Shown here piece by piece: positions 24,499-34,175 of a DNA stretch of 64,000 bases (positions are counted from its first letter, which is position 1; each line of letters opens with the position of its first letter). Location: positions 62,001 to 126,000 of the forward strand of contig NZ_JBBPCL010000001.1 in assembly GCF_038039215.1 (NCBI RefSeq), written 5' to 3'. The position numbers and the translations under genes are program-made. The DNA comes from Pseudonocardia sp. T1-2H (GTDB lineage: Bacteria; Actinomycetota; Actinomycetes; Mycobacteriales; Pseudonocardiaceae). The notes under the pieces are model-generated. The model saw nothing but the letters and a program-made list of their open reading frames with translations. It had not been told where the DNA came from and did no database searches.

Positions 24499-24650
24499 GA
24501 GTGCGTCTTTCTGCTTCTGGTCCCGGTTCCGGTCCCACTCGCCGTCCGGCGGACTCTCTTCGGCCTGCCGGATCAGCCCGCCGGGCACCGGCCCCGGAAA
24601 GGCGTCGAACGCAGCGGCCGTTGGCCGGGTCGCTGCGTACGTTGGAGGAC

Positions 24651-25187
24651 GTGGAGACGTGGGACGCGATCAGATCTCGGCGGAACGTCCGGGTGTACGA
24701 GGATCGACCGATCCCGCGTGCGGACCTGGAGCGGATCCTGGAAGCGGGCCGCCGCGCCCCTTCCTCGCAGAACTGGCAGCCCTGGGACTTCGTCGTCGTC
24801 ACCGACCGGGAGCAGCTCCGCCGGCTCGCCGGCGTCTGGCACGGCGGGAGCCACGTGGCTGCCTCCGCCGCGACGATCGCCCTCGTCGCGCCGCAGCCCG
24901 AGGACGCCCGCCAGCGAGACTGGATCCACTACGACTTCGGCCAGGCGACGATGAACATGATGGTCACCGCGGCGGACCTCGGCATCGGCAGCGGCCACTC
25001 GGCGGTGGCCGACCAGGACCTCGCACGCCGGATCCTCGGCAACCCGGACACGACGTGGTGCCAGAGCCTGATCGCAATGGGCTATCCCGCGGACCGCCCG
25101 CTGACCCCGATCCAGCGGCCGAACCGCCGGCCGTTCGACGACGTCGTCCATTGGGGCCGCTGGTCGGGGGGACCGGCCGCGCAGTGA
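24651..25187 (+). CDS. Nitroreductase family protein
   Basis: A 178-residue FMN oxidoreductase. It shows the family start AIRSRRNVRVYEDRPIPRAD near residue 6, the FMN-phosphate-binding RRAPSSQNWQPWDFVVVTDR near 33 and WCQSLIAMGYPADRP near 145. Members reduce nitro groups, quinones or enones with NAD(P)H. The frame is open upstream; GTG 24651 best fits the domain start, although the GGAGG is unusually close. It is followed by a small hypothetical gene 12 bp downstream. Confidence 0.9.
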   Translation: METWDAIRSRRNVRVYEDRPIPRADLERILEAGRRAPSSQNWQPWDFVVVTDREQLRRLAGVWHGGSHVAASAATIALVAPQPEDARQRDWIHYDFGQATMNMMVTAADLGIGSGHSAVADQDLARRILGNPDTTWCQSLIAMGYPADRPLTPIQRPNRRPFDDVVHWGRWSGGPAAQ

Positions 25188-25199
25188 GGGGGTCCGCGC

Positions 25200-25424
25200 A
25201 TGACAGATCCTGAGTTCATCCCACCCCGGATCGGCGACCACGTCCAGATCAAGACCCCTGGCCGCGTCGTCGAGTTGCGCAACCTCGCCGGCGTTCCCGG
25301 CGCCGTCGTGGAGCTGGACCCGACGGTCGGCCCGTACACCCGAGACCACCCGGACGGCGTCCGGCCCGCCCGCGTATGGCTTCCGCTCGACGCGCTCGTC
25401 GTCCTTCCTCCGGCCACGGCGTGA
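25200..25424 (+). CDS. Small hypothetical protein
   Basis: A 74-residue protein (MTDPEFIPPRIGDHVQIKTP, ending LPLDALVVLPPATA). The pattern IGDHVQIKTPGRVVEL with later VWLPLDAL suggests a small beta-barrel (SH3- or KOW-like) fold; this is an inference. It begins 12 bp after the nitroreductase and is probably co-transcribed. No known family is recognised. Confidence 0.65.
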   Translation: MTDPEFIPPRIGDHVQIKTPGRVVELRNLAGVPGAVVELDPTVGPYTRDHPDGVRPARVWLPLDALVVLPPATA

Positions 25425-25483
25425 GGCTCGGGGCTGGGCCTTTCCAGCGCGGGGACGGCTGCAGGGCCGTCAACGCGGCCCGG

Positions 25484-25684
25484 CTACCGGAACCTGCTCT
25501 CCAGGTCCGCGAAGAACGCCTTCGCGAGACGCTCGAAGTCCTCCGCGCCCAGCACGATCGGGTCCCCGACCTCGAGCTTCACGATCGACGTCGCCGCGAA
25601 CGCCCGGTACGCCGCGAGCTGCTCGTCGATCGTCGCCTCGGCGCGGTCGATCTCGTCCTGGGTGAAGGTCTTCCGTCCGAGCAC
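25484..25684 (-). CDS. Small hypothetical protein
   Basis: A 66-residue helical, charged protein (GRKTFTQDEIDRAEATIDEQ followed by LAAYRAFAATSIVKLEVGDP). I do not recognise a family. The GTG at 25682-25684 starts the protein-like region; the frame upstream is a shadow of other sequence. It lies downstream of the frameshifted phosphatase on the same strand. Confidence 0.6.
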   Translation of the reverse strand: MLGRKTFTQDEIDRAEATIDEQLAAYRAFAATSIVKLEVGDPIVLGAEDFERLAKAFFADLESRFR

Positions 25685-25779
25685 GCACTCTCCGCCCTCC
25701 CGCCGCCGCCGGCCGGATCCGGCGGCGGTGGCAGGACCGCCGCCGGAGGGGAGGAGGTTGTGGACGACGCGCTCGGCGC

Positions 25780-26215
25780 TCAGTCCAACAGGTCCGGAAA
25801 CCTCCGCACCCAGCGCTTCTGGCCCGGGGTCTCCACCGCGTGGGCGCGGTAGTGCGCTCTGGCCCAGGCCACCGCACCGGCCGCCGGGTGCCCGGCGAGG
25901 ACCGCCATGCACGCGATCACGGTGCCCGTGCGGCCCGTGCCTCCCGCGCAGACCATCTCGACGCGCTCCCCGGCCCGTGCCCGTTCGTAGGCCGCGAATC
26001 CGCGCCGCCGCGGCCCGGTCGTCGCGCGGGGTGCGGAAGTCCGGCCAGTCGATCCACTCGGTCGGCCAGGTCGGGGCTCGTTCGCGGCCCTTGAGCCGGC
26101 CGAGGTGCAGCCCGAACTCGGGCAGGGGCCCGGGCGGCAGCTCCTGGCGACGTCCCCGGCCGCGGACCAGGGTGCCGTCGGGCAGCGCGACGGCACCGGT
26201 CAGGACGGGTGTCAT
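25780..26215 (-). pseudogene. Protein-tyrosine-phosphatase-like gene, frameshifted
   Basis: The N-terminal half (MTPVLTGAVALPDGTLVRGR through TEWIDWPDFRTPRDD) and the C-terminal half (AAYERARAGERVEMVCAGGT then GRTGTVIACMAVLAG) are in different frames. The change lies near 26000-26010. The second half carries the phosphatase loop C-A-G-G-T-G-R-T (Cys-x5-Arg), so the intact protein of about 145 residues would be a cysteine phosphatase. The shift needs one base removed or two added, unlike the other frame breaks in the window. It may be true decay or an error. Confidence 0.7.
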
Positions 26216-26404
26216 CGGATCTCGCGGAGCGCGGGTGACGCGCCGATCAGCTCCGGCATCGGCAGCTCCCTTCGAGAGCGGGTGGGCCCGCTGCCGACCG
26301 TAGAGACCGCAGGCTCACCCGGCCCTGACCTTCCGGTCCGGACGGCGTGCGCATCCCGTCCCCGTCGTGCCACAGTCTGGGGGAGAGCCACGTCAGGAGC
26401 GCCG

Positions 26405-28103
26405 ATGTCCCTCGCGACCGCATGGGAACGCTTCCAGTCCGGGGAGGAGCCGCCGGACGTCCGCGGGGACGTGCTGACCTCGTGGCGACGCTCGCGGTTC
26501 AGCGGCGTCGATCCCGAGACCGTCGACGTCCCGCAGGTCGAGACGGACGCCGACAGCCACTTCCTGCGCGTCGCCGAGCCGATCATGACCGGCATGGCCG
26601 AGCTGCTGACCGGCGACAGCTCCTGTCTCGCCCTCGCCGACGAGCGCGGCGGCGTCCTCTGGCGCTGGGTGTCCGAGCCGATGCTGCGCGGTGTCCTCGA
26701 CGATCTCTCGGTGGTGGAGGGCGCCTGCTTCGACGAGGAGTTCGTCGGCACCAACGGCCTGGGCACCGCGCTGGAGACCGGGGGCATCGCCGTCATCCGC
26801 GGGTCCGAGCACTTCGTCCACCGCTTCCACGACGTCACCTGCGTCGCCGCGCCCGTGCGGCACCCCGTGACCCGGCGCACGGTCGGTGCCGTCAACGTGA
26901 CCTGCCGGGCCGAGCACACGAACCCCCTGCTCAAGGTGGTGGTGCGCAAGCTCGTCGACGAGATCCGCGCCGGGTTGCTGGCCTGCGCGAGCGACCGCGA
27001 GCAGCAGCTCCTGCAGGCCTTCCTCGCCGCGCAGCGCGCCACGCAGGGCCCGGTGCTGACCGTCGGGGAGGGGGTCGTGATCGCCAACGACGCGGCCGCG
27101 GATCTGGGGATCGACGGCCGGCAGCTGTGGGACGAGATCCGCGCGACCCGGTCCGACCGGCCCGTCCTCGAACTCCCGGCGGACCTCGGGGCGCGGGTAC
27201 GGGTGCTGCGCACCGGATCGACGCCGACGGGCGCGGTGCTCACCGTCAGCGGCCCGGCCGCGGAGGCGCCCCGGCGCCGGACCACGGCGCCGTCGACGCC
27301 GCTCGGGATCTGGGACCGCCTGCTCGGCGACGTGCGCCGGCTCGCCGGGGCGGGTCCGGTTCTGGTGCGCGGGGAGACCGGGACCGGGAAGGCGACGCTG
27401 CTGGCCGAGGCGCTCTGTGGTGACGGGGCGGGTGGCCACGGGGCAGGCGGGGACGGGTCGCCGGGGGCTTCGACGATCGACGGCGCGACCTGCGCCGTCG
27501 AGGGCCTCCCGGCCTGGGCCGCTCGCCTCAGCGCGCTGCTCGACGGCACGGCGCCGGTCGTGCTCCGGCACGTCGAACTGCTCGCGCCGGATGCGGTGCG
27601 CGCCGTCGCCGCACTCGTCGAGGCCCGCCCCGGGCACCCGGCGCTGGGCCTCACCCACACGCCTTCGGACGACCGCGGCTCCGACCTCGCGGACCGGCTC
27701 GCCGCCGGGACGGTGACCGTGCCGCCGCTGCGTCGCCGAGCGGACGACGTCCCCGCGATCGCCCAGCGGGAGCTCCGCCGGTACGGCGAGCGGCTGACCT
27801 TCGCCCTCGACGCCCAGGCCGCGCTGCGCCGCCACGACTGGCCGGGCAACGGCCGTGCAGCTCGCCCGTGTGGTCCGGGACGCGGCTCGCCGGGCGCACG
27901 GCGGCGTCGTCGGGATCGACGCCCTGCCCGCGGAGATCCGGGCCGCCGCCGGTCGCCGGGTGCTGACGCCGCTCGAGCGGGCCGAGTCGTCCGTGATCGC
28001 CTCGGTGCTCGAGGAGTGCGGCGGGAACAAGTCCGCGGCGGCGAAGGAACTCGGGATCTCCCGGACGGCGCTCTACGCGAAGATCCGCAGCTACCGGCTC
28101 TGA
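26405..28103 (+). CDS. AcoR-like GAF/AAA/Fis transcriptional activator (frameshifted near 27850)
   Basis: Residues 1-485 read in one frame: an N-terminal GAF-like sensor region (SSCLALADERGGVLWRWVSE, then FVGTNGLGTALETGGIAVIR near 115), a degenerate sigma-54-type ATPase domain (VLVRGETGTGKATLLAEALC, a Walker A without the usual GESGTGKE) and WPGN. The last ~80 residues, including the Fis-type HTH (NKSAAAKELGISRTALYAKI), read in another frame. The shift is at GGGCAACGGCCGTG (about 27842-27856), where one base too many would explain it. It is a likely regulator of an alcohol or ketone catabolic operon not visible here. The missing GAFTGA-type loop suggests action without sigma-54. Confidence 0.78.
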
Positions 28104-28110
28104 GCGGCGC

Positions 28111-28581
28111 TCAGCGCAGGTTGATCTGGTCGTGCCGGGCGGCGATCTCGTCGATCTCGGCCGTGGTCGGCGGCTCGGCGCGGTCCTGCAGCGCAGCCAT
28201 CTCGGCGAAGTACTCCTCGCGCGGCGCCCCCGGCGTGAAGAGGATCAGGAAGTGGGCCTCGTCGTCGCCGGTCGGGTGGAACGCGTGGATACCGCGGCGC
28301 GGCACGTGCACGAGGTCGCCGCTGCCGGCTGTCACCCAGTCGTCCCCGGTCCGGACCGCGAGCCTCCCGGAGAGCACGTAGAAGGTCTCGGTGAAGTGCT
28401 CGTGATAGTGCGGCCCGGGGCCGGGCGCACCGGGCGGGGTGCGGCAGTCGAAGAGCCCGAACTCGCCGCCGGTGGCCGAGCCGGGGGCGGCGAGCACGGT
28501 CGTCAGGGTCGGGGTCTCGATCCGGGGCTGGTCCGCGTGCAGGCGCACGACGCCGGCGGGATGCGGCTCGGGCAGGGTCAT
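28111..28581 (-). CDS. Cupin domain protein
   Basis: A 156-residue single-domain cupin. The metal-binding motif is GPHYHEHFTETFYVLSGRLA near residue 56 (His, His, Glu) with the second half DLVHVPRRGIHAFHPTGDDE near 90. The C-terminal helix (TTAEIDEIAARHDQI) is typical of quercetin-dioxygenase-like small cupins. The substrate is unknown. It converges on the AcoR-like gene with 7 bp between stops, and precedes a strong hairpin shared with the tRNA-Ser(GGA) terminator. Confidence 0.88.
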   Translation of the reverse strand: MTLPEPHPAGVVRLHADQPRIETPTLTTVLAAPGSATGGEFGLFDCRTPPGAPGPGPHYHEHFTETFYVLSGRLAVRTGDDWVTAGSGDLVHVPRRGIHAFHPTGDDEAHFLILFTPGAPREEYFAEMAALQDRAEPPTTAEIDEIAARHDQINLR

Positions 28582-28622
28582 GATCGTCCTTCCGGCGTCC
28601 GGGGCTGCAACCGGCGGAAAGC

Positions 28623-28660
28623 AGAACGCCGGGCCGGCCTGCTCGGCCGCCCGGCGTTCT
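28623..28660 (-). terminator. Terminator of tRNA-Ser(GGA)
   Basis: AGAACGCCGGGCCGGCC and CGGCCGCCCGGCGTTCT form a long near-perfect stem around TGCT, 17 bp beyond the 3' end of the leftward tRNA. It shares the AACGCCGG arm with the hairpins beside the other tRNA-Ser and attR. Confidence 0.78.
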
Positions 28661-28676
28661 CGCTGCGCTACTGGCG

Positions 28677-28761
28677 CGGAGGATAGGGGATTCGAACCCC
28701 TGAGGGATTGCTCCCAACACGCTTTCCAAGCGTGCGCCCTAGGCCACTAGGCGAATCCTCC
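28677..28761 (-). tRNA. tRNA-Ser (anticodon GGA)
   Basis: On the minus strand the acceptor GGAGGAT pairs with ATCCTCC and the anticodon loop is CTTGGAAAG with GGA. A long variable arm (GTTGGGAGCAATCCCTC) and a T arm with GGTTCGAATCC complete a class II serine tRNA of 85 nt. No integration is seen here. Confidence 0.95.
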
Positions 28762-28837
28762 GCGCAGGAGCATACCGACCGGATTTCGGTGCCCCCGAGG
28801 CGGGACCCGTCGCACGGAGGTGGCTACACTTGGCCAC

Positions 28838-28923
28838 GGACCCCGCGCGGCGTCCATCCTGTGAACTCCCCCAGGGCCGGAAGGCAGCAAGGGTCAGCGG
28901 GCTCTGGCGGGTGCGCGGGGTCC
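28838..28923 (+). ncRNA. ffs: Signal recognition particle RNA (4.5S, small bacterial type)
   Basis: The end stem GGACCCCGCGC pairs with GCGCGGGGTCC. The apical part carries the universal SRP tetraloop region CCAGGGCCGGAAGGCAGCAA followed by GGGTCAGCGG. It lies 70 bp upstream of dnaX, the usual neighbourhood in actinobacteria. The RNA binds Ffh to target membrane proteins. Confidence 0.95.
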
Positions 28924-28993
28924 CCTTTCGTCTTCTCCCGCGGCTGTGCGCCCGCCGCCGGGATCGTCGGTCCCGGTCGGTAGCCTCGGGGAC

Positions 28994-31257
28994 GTGGCGC
29001 TGGCTCTGTACCGGAAGTACCGCCCGGCGAAGTTCGCCGAGGTGGTGGGGCAGGAACACGTCACCGAGCCGCTCGGCACGGCGCTCACCGCGAACCGGAT
29101 CAACCACGCGTACCTCTTCTCGGGCCCGCGCGGCTGCGGGAAGACGTCGTCCGCCCGGATCCTGGCCCGTTCGCTGAACTGCGTGCAGGGCCCCACACCG
29201 GATCCCTGCGGCGTCTGCGACTCGTGTATTGCGCTGGCCCCGGAGGGTCCTGGCTCGATCGACGTCGTGGAGCTCGACGCCGCCTCGCACGGTGGCGTCG
29301 ACGACGCGCGTGAGCTGCGGGACCGGGCCTTCTACGCGCCCGCCGAGTCCCGCTACCGCGTCTTCATCGTCGACGAGGCGCACATGGTCACCACGCAGGG
29401 CTTCAACGCCCTGCTGAAGATCGTCGAGGAGCCGCCGGAGCACCTCGTCTTCATCTTCGCGACCACCGAGCCGGACAAGGTCCTGCCGACCATCCGCTCG
29501 CGCACCCACCACTACCCGTTCCGGCTGATCCCGCCGGGCACGCTCCGGGCTCTGCTCGAGCGGATCTGCGCCGACGAGGGCGTCCTCGTCGCGCCGGCGG
29601 TGTACCCGCTGGTCATCCGGGCGGGCGGCGGCTCCGCCCGGGACACGCTCTCGGTGCTGGACCAGTTGCTCGCGGGCGCCGGACCCGAGGGCGTCACCTA
29701 CGAGCGGGCGATGGCGCTGCTCGGGGTCACGGACGTCGCCCTGATCGACGACGTCGTGGACGCCCTCGCCGCGGCCGACGGCGCGTCGGTGTACGAGGCG
29801 GTGGACCGGCTCGTCGAGGCCGGGCACGATCCCCGCCGGTTCGCCGCGGACCTCCTCCAGCGCCTGCGGGACCTCATGCTCGTCCAGGCCGTCCCCGACG
29901 CGGGGGCGCAGGGCCTGGTCGATGCGGCGGACGACGTGCTGAACCGGATGACCGAGCAGGCCGCCCGCCTCGGTCCCGCCACCCTCGCGCGCTACGGCGA
30001 GATCGTCCACAGCGGGCTCACCGAGATGCGCGGCGCGACCGCGCCCCGCCTCCTGCTGGAGCTGCTCTGCGCGCGGATGCTGCTGCCCGCGGCCACCACC
30101 TCGGACTCCGCGCTCCTCGAGCGGCTCGAACGCCTGGAGCGGCGGAACGCGATCGCGCCCGAGCCGACGGCCACCGCCGGCGGCGAGGGCGCGGACACCG
30201 GCGCGCGACGGCAGTTCGTCCGCCCGGCGGAGCGGGCGAGGGGCCAGGCCCCGGAGCCGACACCCGAAGCGGCCGGCGCGCCGACCGCCCAGGCGCCCGC
30301 CGAGCAGGTCCGTCCGGCGCAGACCGTGTCACCGGTGGCGCAGGCGGAGGACCCGGCTGCGGGAGCCGCGCCGGCCGCTGCCGAGCCCGCTCCCTCGGGC
30401 GACGCCCCACGGCCGACCGCGGCCGCCGCTCCCGGCTCCGGTGAGGCAACCGGCCCGGTCGCTGCCGAGCGTCCGGTCGAGCCTCCACGCTCTGTCGAGG
30501 CGTCCTCCGCTCCCGCACCGGTGGCCGCGCCGGCGCGGGAGCCCTCCCGCGTCGAACAGCCACCCCCCACGCCGGCGCCCGCTGCTGCCTCCGCCGCGCT
30601 ATCGACGGCCTCCGCGGACAGCGCCTCCGGCCTCGACGCCGGCGCCGTCCGTCGGGTCTGGTCGGAGATCCTCGCTGCCGCCCGGCAGCGCAGCCGCAGC
30701 ACCGAGGCCCTGATGGTCAACGCGACCGTCCGGGCCGTGCAGGACGACACCCTCGTGCTCGCGATCGGTTCGCCGCCGCTGGCCCGGCGGCTGTCGGACC
30801 CGCGGAACACCGACGTCATCGTCGAGGCCCTGCGGGCGGTCCTCGGCGTGCAGTGGCGGGTCCGCTGCGAGTCCGGTGACGGGGGCGTACCGGCGGCGGC
30901 CCCGCCTCGCGCCCGGGCGGCCGCCCCGCAGCGCCAGGCCCCGCAGCGCGCGTCGCGGCCCGAGCCGCAGCGGTCGTCGGAGCAGGCCCAGCCGCAGCCG
31001 GGGCCGTCCTACGAGCGGCCGTCGCGGCCCGAGCAGCCACAGCGCCCGGACCCGCGCCGCCGCTCCGGCACGGACGAGAGCGGCATCCCGCTTCCCCCGA
31101 GCCGCCCGCGGACGAGCCTCCGCCGGACGACGAGGAGGCCATGCTCGCCGAGGCCGCCACCTCCCGCGGCGAGCAGGTGGTGCGCCGGGACCCGGAGGAG
31201 GCGGCGATCGAGCTGCTGGCGTCCCAGCTCGGGGCGAGCACGATCGAACCTCGCTGA
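28994..31257 (+). CDS. dnaX: DNA polymerase III gamma/tau subunit (3' frameshift)
   Basis: The AAA+ clamp-loader subunit. ALALYRKYRPAKFAEVVGQE opens the protein; Walker A is SGPRGCGKTSSARILARSLN near 50, the zinc-binding Cys cluster CGVCDSC follows near 75, and IVDEAHMVTTQGFNALLKIV contains the DEAH-type Walker B. The middle is a long Pro/Ala-rich linker, and a tau-like C-terminal domain begins near 550. After RSGTDESGIPLPP the frame breaks. Adding one C to the run at about 31089-31097 restores an acidic tail ending LLASQLGASTIEPR and a stop at 31257; uncorrected, the frame runs on to 31384. GTG 28994 is used, 48 bp inside the open frame. Confidence 0.93.
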
Positions 31258-31268
31258 ACCGGTCGTGC

Positions 31269-31283
31269 GCGGAGCGGCTCCGC
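31269..31283. terminator. Hairpin between convergent dnaX and amidase genes
   Basis: GCGGAGC and GCTCCGC pair perfectly around one G, 12 bp after the frame-corrected dnaX stop and before the end of the leftward amidase gene. A bidirectional terminator is likely. Confidence 0.55.
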
Positions 31284-31335
31284 CGCTTGTGAGCGGAGTC
31301 GTTGCACCGTCCGCCTCACGGTGCGACAGCCGAGC

Positions 31336-32207
31336 TCAGCGCGCCAGGAAGCGCATGATGCCGTCGGTGATCGCCGCGGCGTAGCGGGCCCGCCCCTCGG
31401 CCGACGACACGAGCGCCGCCTCCTGCGCGTTGCGCATGTTGGCGCATTCCACCAGCGCCGCCGGGACGGTCGACAGGCTCAGCCCGGCGAGGTCCGGCCG
31501 CGGGGAGAGGCCGTCCCTGCCGATGTAGTCCGAGGCCGCGAAGTTCCCGGCCTGCAGGGCGTCGCGGAGGTCGCGCGAGAGGTTCAGGGCGGGTCCGCGC
31601 TGGGCGTCGTTGAGCGGGGGTGAGGAGTAGGCGACGTGGAAGCCGCGGTTCCCGGCCGCCGAGCCGTCCGCGTGGATCGAGACGACGGCCGCGGCGCCGG
31701 CTTTCTGCCCGGCCGCACCGCGCTCGTCGACGCAGGGGCCGACCCCCTGGTCCCCGGATCTCGTCATGACGACATGAACACCGCGCTGCTCCAGCGCGGC
31801 CCGCACCCGCTGCGCCACGTCCCAGGCGAACGCGTGCTCGGAGTAGCCGGCGTTCGTGCTGGTCCCGGTGGTGTTGCAGGGCTTGGTGCCGCCGCGACCG
31901 TCGGGGACCTGACGGTTGATCTGGCTGCTGTGGCTCGCGTTGCCGCCGTTGTGGCCGGGATCGAGGACGACGACCGTGCCCGGGGCCGCAGCCACCCGCG
32001 GGCGGAGCGTGGCGGCCGGGCTCGGGGTGAGGGCAGGGCTCGTGGCGGCCGGGCTCGTGGTGGAGCTGGGGCGGCAGTCGCCGGGGTGCTCGTCGCGGCC
32101 GGGCTGCTCGTCCGTCCCGGCGCCGGGGCGCCCGTCGTCGCCGCGGCGCAGCTGCACAGGGCGAGCGTGACGAGGACTCCGACGGCGAGACGATGCGGGG
32201 CGGACAC
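31336..32207 (-). CDS. N-acetylmuramoyl-L-alanine amidase (Amidase_3), secreted; frameshift near the N-terminus
   Basis: The C-terminal two-thirds is a zinc amidase: [17 protein letters not shown] (first His), [20 protein letters not shown] with the Glu ligand region, [13 protein letters not shown] (second His) and [20 protein letters not shown] (catalytic Glu). It cleaves the lactyl-Ala bond of peptidoglycan outside the membrane. The N-terminus, GTG 32207, reads [20 protein letters not shown], a lipoprotein-like signal, and a Thr/Pro/Ala linker in a second frame. Adding one C to the CCCC run at about 32074 joins the two. Without that correction only a signal-less protein from about 32157 remains. 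Confidence 0.85.
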
Positions 32208-32291
32208 GCAGGACACCCTGGCACGGCTACGCTGAGGATGGGCCGTCACAGGCGGGGCGGCCCGATCGTGGACCGGACGAGGAGAGTTCCT

Positions 32292-32645
32292 GTGCAACCT
32301 GGTGGCCAGCCGGACATGGCGATGATCTTGCAGCAGGCCCAGAAGATGCAGGAGCAGCTCATGGCCGCACAGGCCGAGCTGGCCGAGTCCGAGGTGACCG
32401 GGCAGGCGGGCAACGGGCTCGTCACGGTCACGCAGACCGCGGCGGGCGAGGTGCGGTCCGTCGTGATCGACCCGAAGATCGTGGACCCGGAGGACGTCGA
32501 GACGCTGCAGGACCTGATCGTCGGCGCGATCCAGGACGCCGCGCGTGCCGCGCAGGCGCTGCAGGCCGAGAAGATGGGTCCCCTCGCGGGCGGCCTGGGC
32601 GGCCTGGGCGACCTCGGTGGCGGTCTGGGTCTGCCCGGCGCCTGA
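32292..32645 (+). CDS. YbaB/EbfC family nucleoid-associated protein
   Basis: A 117-residue DNA-binding protein of the dnaX-ybaB-recR cluster. [20 protein letters not shown] is the family N-terminal helix, followed by the beta segment [20 protein letters not shown] and a Gly/Leu-rich tail. It binds DNA as a tweezer-like dimer. GTG 32292 is preceded by a GAGGAGAG ribosome site. It abuts recR with 1 bp between stop and start. Confidence 0.93.
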   Translation: MQPGGQPDMAMILQQAQKMQEQLMAAQAELAESEVTGQAGNGLVTVTQTAAGEVRSVVIDPKIVDPEDVETLQDLIVGAIQDAARAAQALQAEKMGPLAGGLGGLGDLGGGLGLPGA

Positions 32646-32646
32646 C

Positions 32647-33264
32647 GTGTTCGAGGGACCGGTCCAGGACCTGATCGACGAGCTCGGCCGGTTGCCCGGC
32701 GTCGGCCCGAAGAGTGCGCAGCGCATCGCGTTCCACCTGCTCGCGGCCGATCCGATGGACGTCTCACGGCTGCAGGAGGTCCTGCAGAAGGTGAAGCAGG
32801 GCGTCCAGTTCTGCGAGGTGTGCGGCAACGTCTCGGAGCGCGAGCGGTGCCGCTACTGCTCGGACGCGCGGCGGGACCCGACGGTCGTCTGCGTCGTCGA
32901 GGAGCCGAAGGACGTGCTCGCGGTCGAGCGCACTCGCGAGTTCAAGGGCCGCTACCACGTGCTCGGCGGCTCGCTGGACCCGCTGGCGGGCATCGGCCCG
33001 GACTCCCTACGGATCCGCGAGCTGCTCGCCCGCCTGGGCGGCACCGGCCCCGCGACGGACGAGACGGACATCGTTGAGGTCATCATCGCGACGGACCCGA
33101 ACACCGAGGGCGAGGCCACCGCGACCTACCTCGTGCGGTTGCTCCGGGACTTCCCCGGCCTCTCGGTCACCCGGCTGGCGTCAGGCCTGCCGATGGGCGG
33201 GGACCTGGAGTTCGCGGACGAGATGACGTTGGGCAGGGCGCTCAGCGGCCGTCGCGCGATGTAG
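32647..33264 (+). CDS. recR: Recombination mediator RecR
   Basis: A 205-residue protein. A helix-hairpin-helix ([20 protein letters not shown]) is near 12, a four-Cys zinc finger ([17 protein letters not shown]) near 57 and a Toprim domain ([16 protein letters not shown], then [20 protein letters not shown]) near 80-160. It acts with RecO to load RecA at gaps. The GTG start at 32647 lies directly after the ybaB stop. It is convergent with a small membrane protein gene whose stop begins at the next base. Confidence 0.96.
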   Translation: MFEGPVQDLIDELGRLPGVGPKSAQRIAFHLLAADPMDVSRLQEVLQKVKQGVQFCEVCGNVSERERCRYCSDARRDPTVVCVVEEPKDVLAVERTREFKGRYHVLGGSLDPLAGIGPDSLRIRELLARLGGTGPATDETDIVEVIIATDPNTEGEATATYLVRLLRDFPGLSVTRLASGLPMGGDLEFADEMTLGRALSGRRAM

Positions 33265-33501
33265 CTACTCGGGCGCCGGGCTCTGCAGCTCCGCCCGCGT
33301 GCGCAGCAGCGCACAGCACGGGCAGCCGGTCACCGCGGCGGCGGTGACGATCTGGTTCTCCCGGATCCAGAGGTCCCAGTCCTTGGCGAGCAACGCCTCC
33401 CGCTTCTTCGCGACGTCCTCGTGGGCGACCGCCACTCCCACCGCCACGGAGACCACGATCAGGACGGTCAGGCCGACGGCCACGACGATGCTGTAGAGCA
33501 T
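33265..33501 (-). CDS. Small single-span membrane protein P1 with CPCC motif
   Basis: A 78-residue protein: an N-terminal span (LYSIVVAVGLTVLIVVSVAV), then a charged stretch (HEDVAKKREALLAKDWDLWI), and a C-terminal TGCPCCALLRTRAEL. The spacing of Trp, Glu, Ala-Ala, Gly-Cys-x-x-Cys and Leu-Leu matches the product of 34176-34418, so the two are paralogues. I know no function for it. GGAGGG sits just before ATG 33501. It is downstream of a second related gene, and probably shares its promoter. Confidence 0.75.
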   Translation of the reverse strand: MLYSIVVAVGLTVLIVVSVAVGVAVAHEDVAKKREALLAKDWDLWIRENQIVTAAAVTGCPCCALLRTRAELQSPAPE

Positions 33502-33592
33502 GATCCCTCCCCGGTTCGCCGGCGGGGCGACGACGGGCCGGCCGCTGGTAGGCGACCGGACCTCGGCGCAAGAACCCCCCGGTTTTGCGCAT

Positions 33593-33796
33593 TCAGTCGT
33601 CGTAGTCGTCGCTCCGGGCGTCGACGCCACCGGAAGTGCGCCCCATCAGTTCCTGGCGCATCTCCCAGTTGCGACGGCGCTCCGCGGCGACCCGGCGCCA
33701 TGCCTTGTTCTGGGCGGCGTCGACGACGCCCACGACCGTCGCGATGGCGGCCAGCGCGGCGAGCCCGACCAGGATCAGCGTGACGATGTCGATCAC
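33593..33796 (-). CDS. Small single-span membrane protein P2
   Basis: A 67-residue protein: the span IDIVTLILVGLAALAAIATV, then DAAQNKAWRRVAAERRRNWE and an acidic tail. The AQxxAWxRxAxERR block is shared with the product of 34176-34418, but it lacks the Cys motif. GTG 33796 is chosen because GGGGAGG lies eight bases upstream; the frame is open three codons earlier. The gene is 91 bp upstream of P1 and may form an operon with it. Confidence 0.7.
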   Translation of the reverse strand: MIDIVTLILVGLAALAAIATVVGVVDAAQNKAWRRVAAERRRNWEMRQELMGRTSGGVDARSDDYDD

Positions 33797-34099
33797 GGGG
33801 ACCACCTCCCCGAACGGCGACGGGCGACCTTGCGGGATTCGGAACTCGAACGAACGTGGCGGATCATGACCATCACGGATTCACCTTTCTCGACGACGAA
33901 TTCCGACAGCTGACCGGAAGCCGTGGGGATGCCCAGGACTCGGGGAGTCGAGGGTGGGAGAGGGGCACGTCTGCGAGAGCCAGGCGTGCGGGCCGGATCC
34001 GACGATCACGGCGGCCTCCTTCCCTCGTGGACCCCGGGACGGAGGTGATGCGAACCACTGGGGTCCCGCTGTGTTCAGCGTGCCCGACCGATCTGCGGC

Positions 34100-34114
34100 G
34101 TGCAATTGCACAAG
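34100..34114. promoter_or_regulatory. Palindromic operator candidate GTGCAATTGCAC (site 1)
   Basis: A perfect 12-bp palindrome at 34100-34111, followed by AAG. The 14-mer TGCAATTGCACAAG recurs exactly at 34675-34688, just before the XRE regulator gene. It lies upstream of the leftward P2-P1 genes, about 300 bp from the P2 start, in a stretch (33797-34175) without another gene. Confidence 0.6.
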
Positions 34115-34175
34115 CCTTAAGTCTTTCCCAAGTAGCGGACGGTGCCGCGTGAACCGTTTACGGACGGTCCGCCCG

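Noticed and set aside
28638..28761. tRNA-Ser(GGA) as a second integration site
   Set aside because: No direct repeat of its 3' end or integrase was found nearby; only the terminator arm is shared with the other tRNA-Ser.
33873..34058. A 61-codon leftward frame between the small membrane protein genes
   Set aside because: No span, no family similarity, no convincing ribosome site. The stretch more likely holds the promoter and operator of P2-P1.
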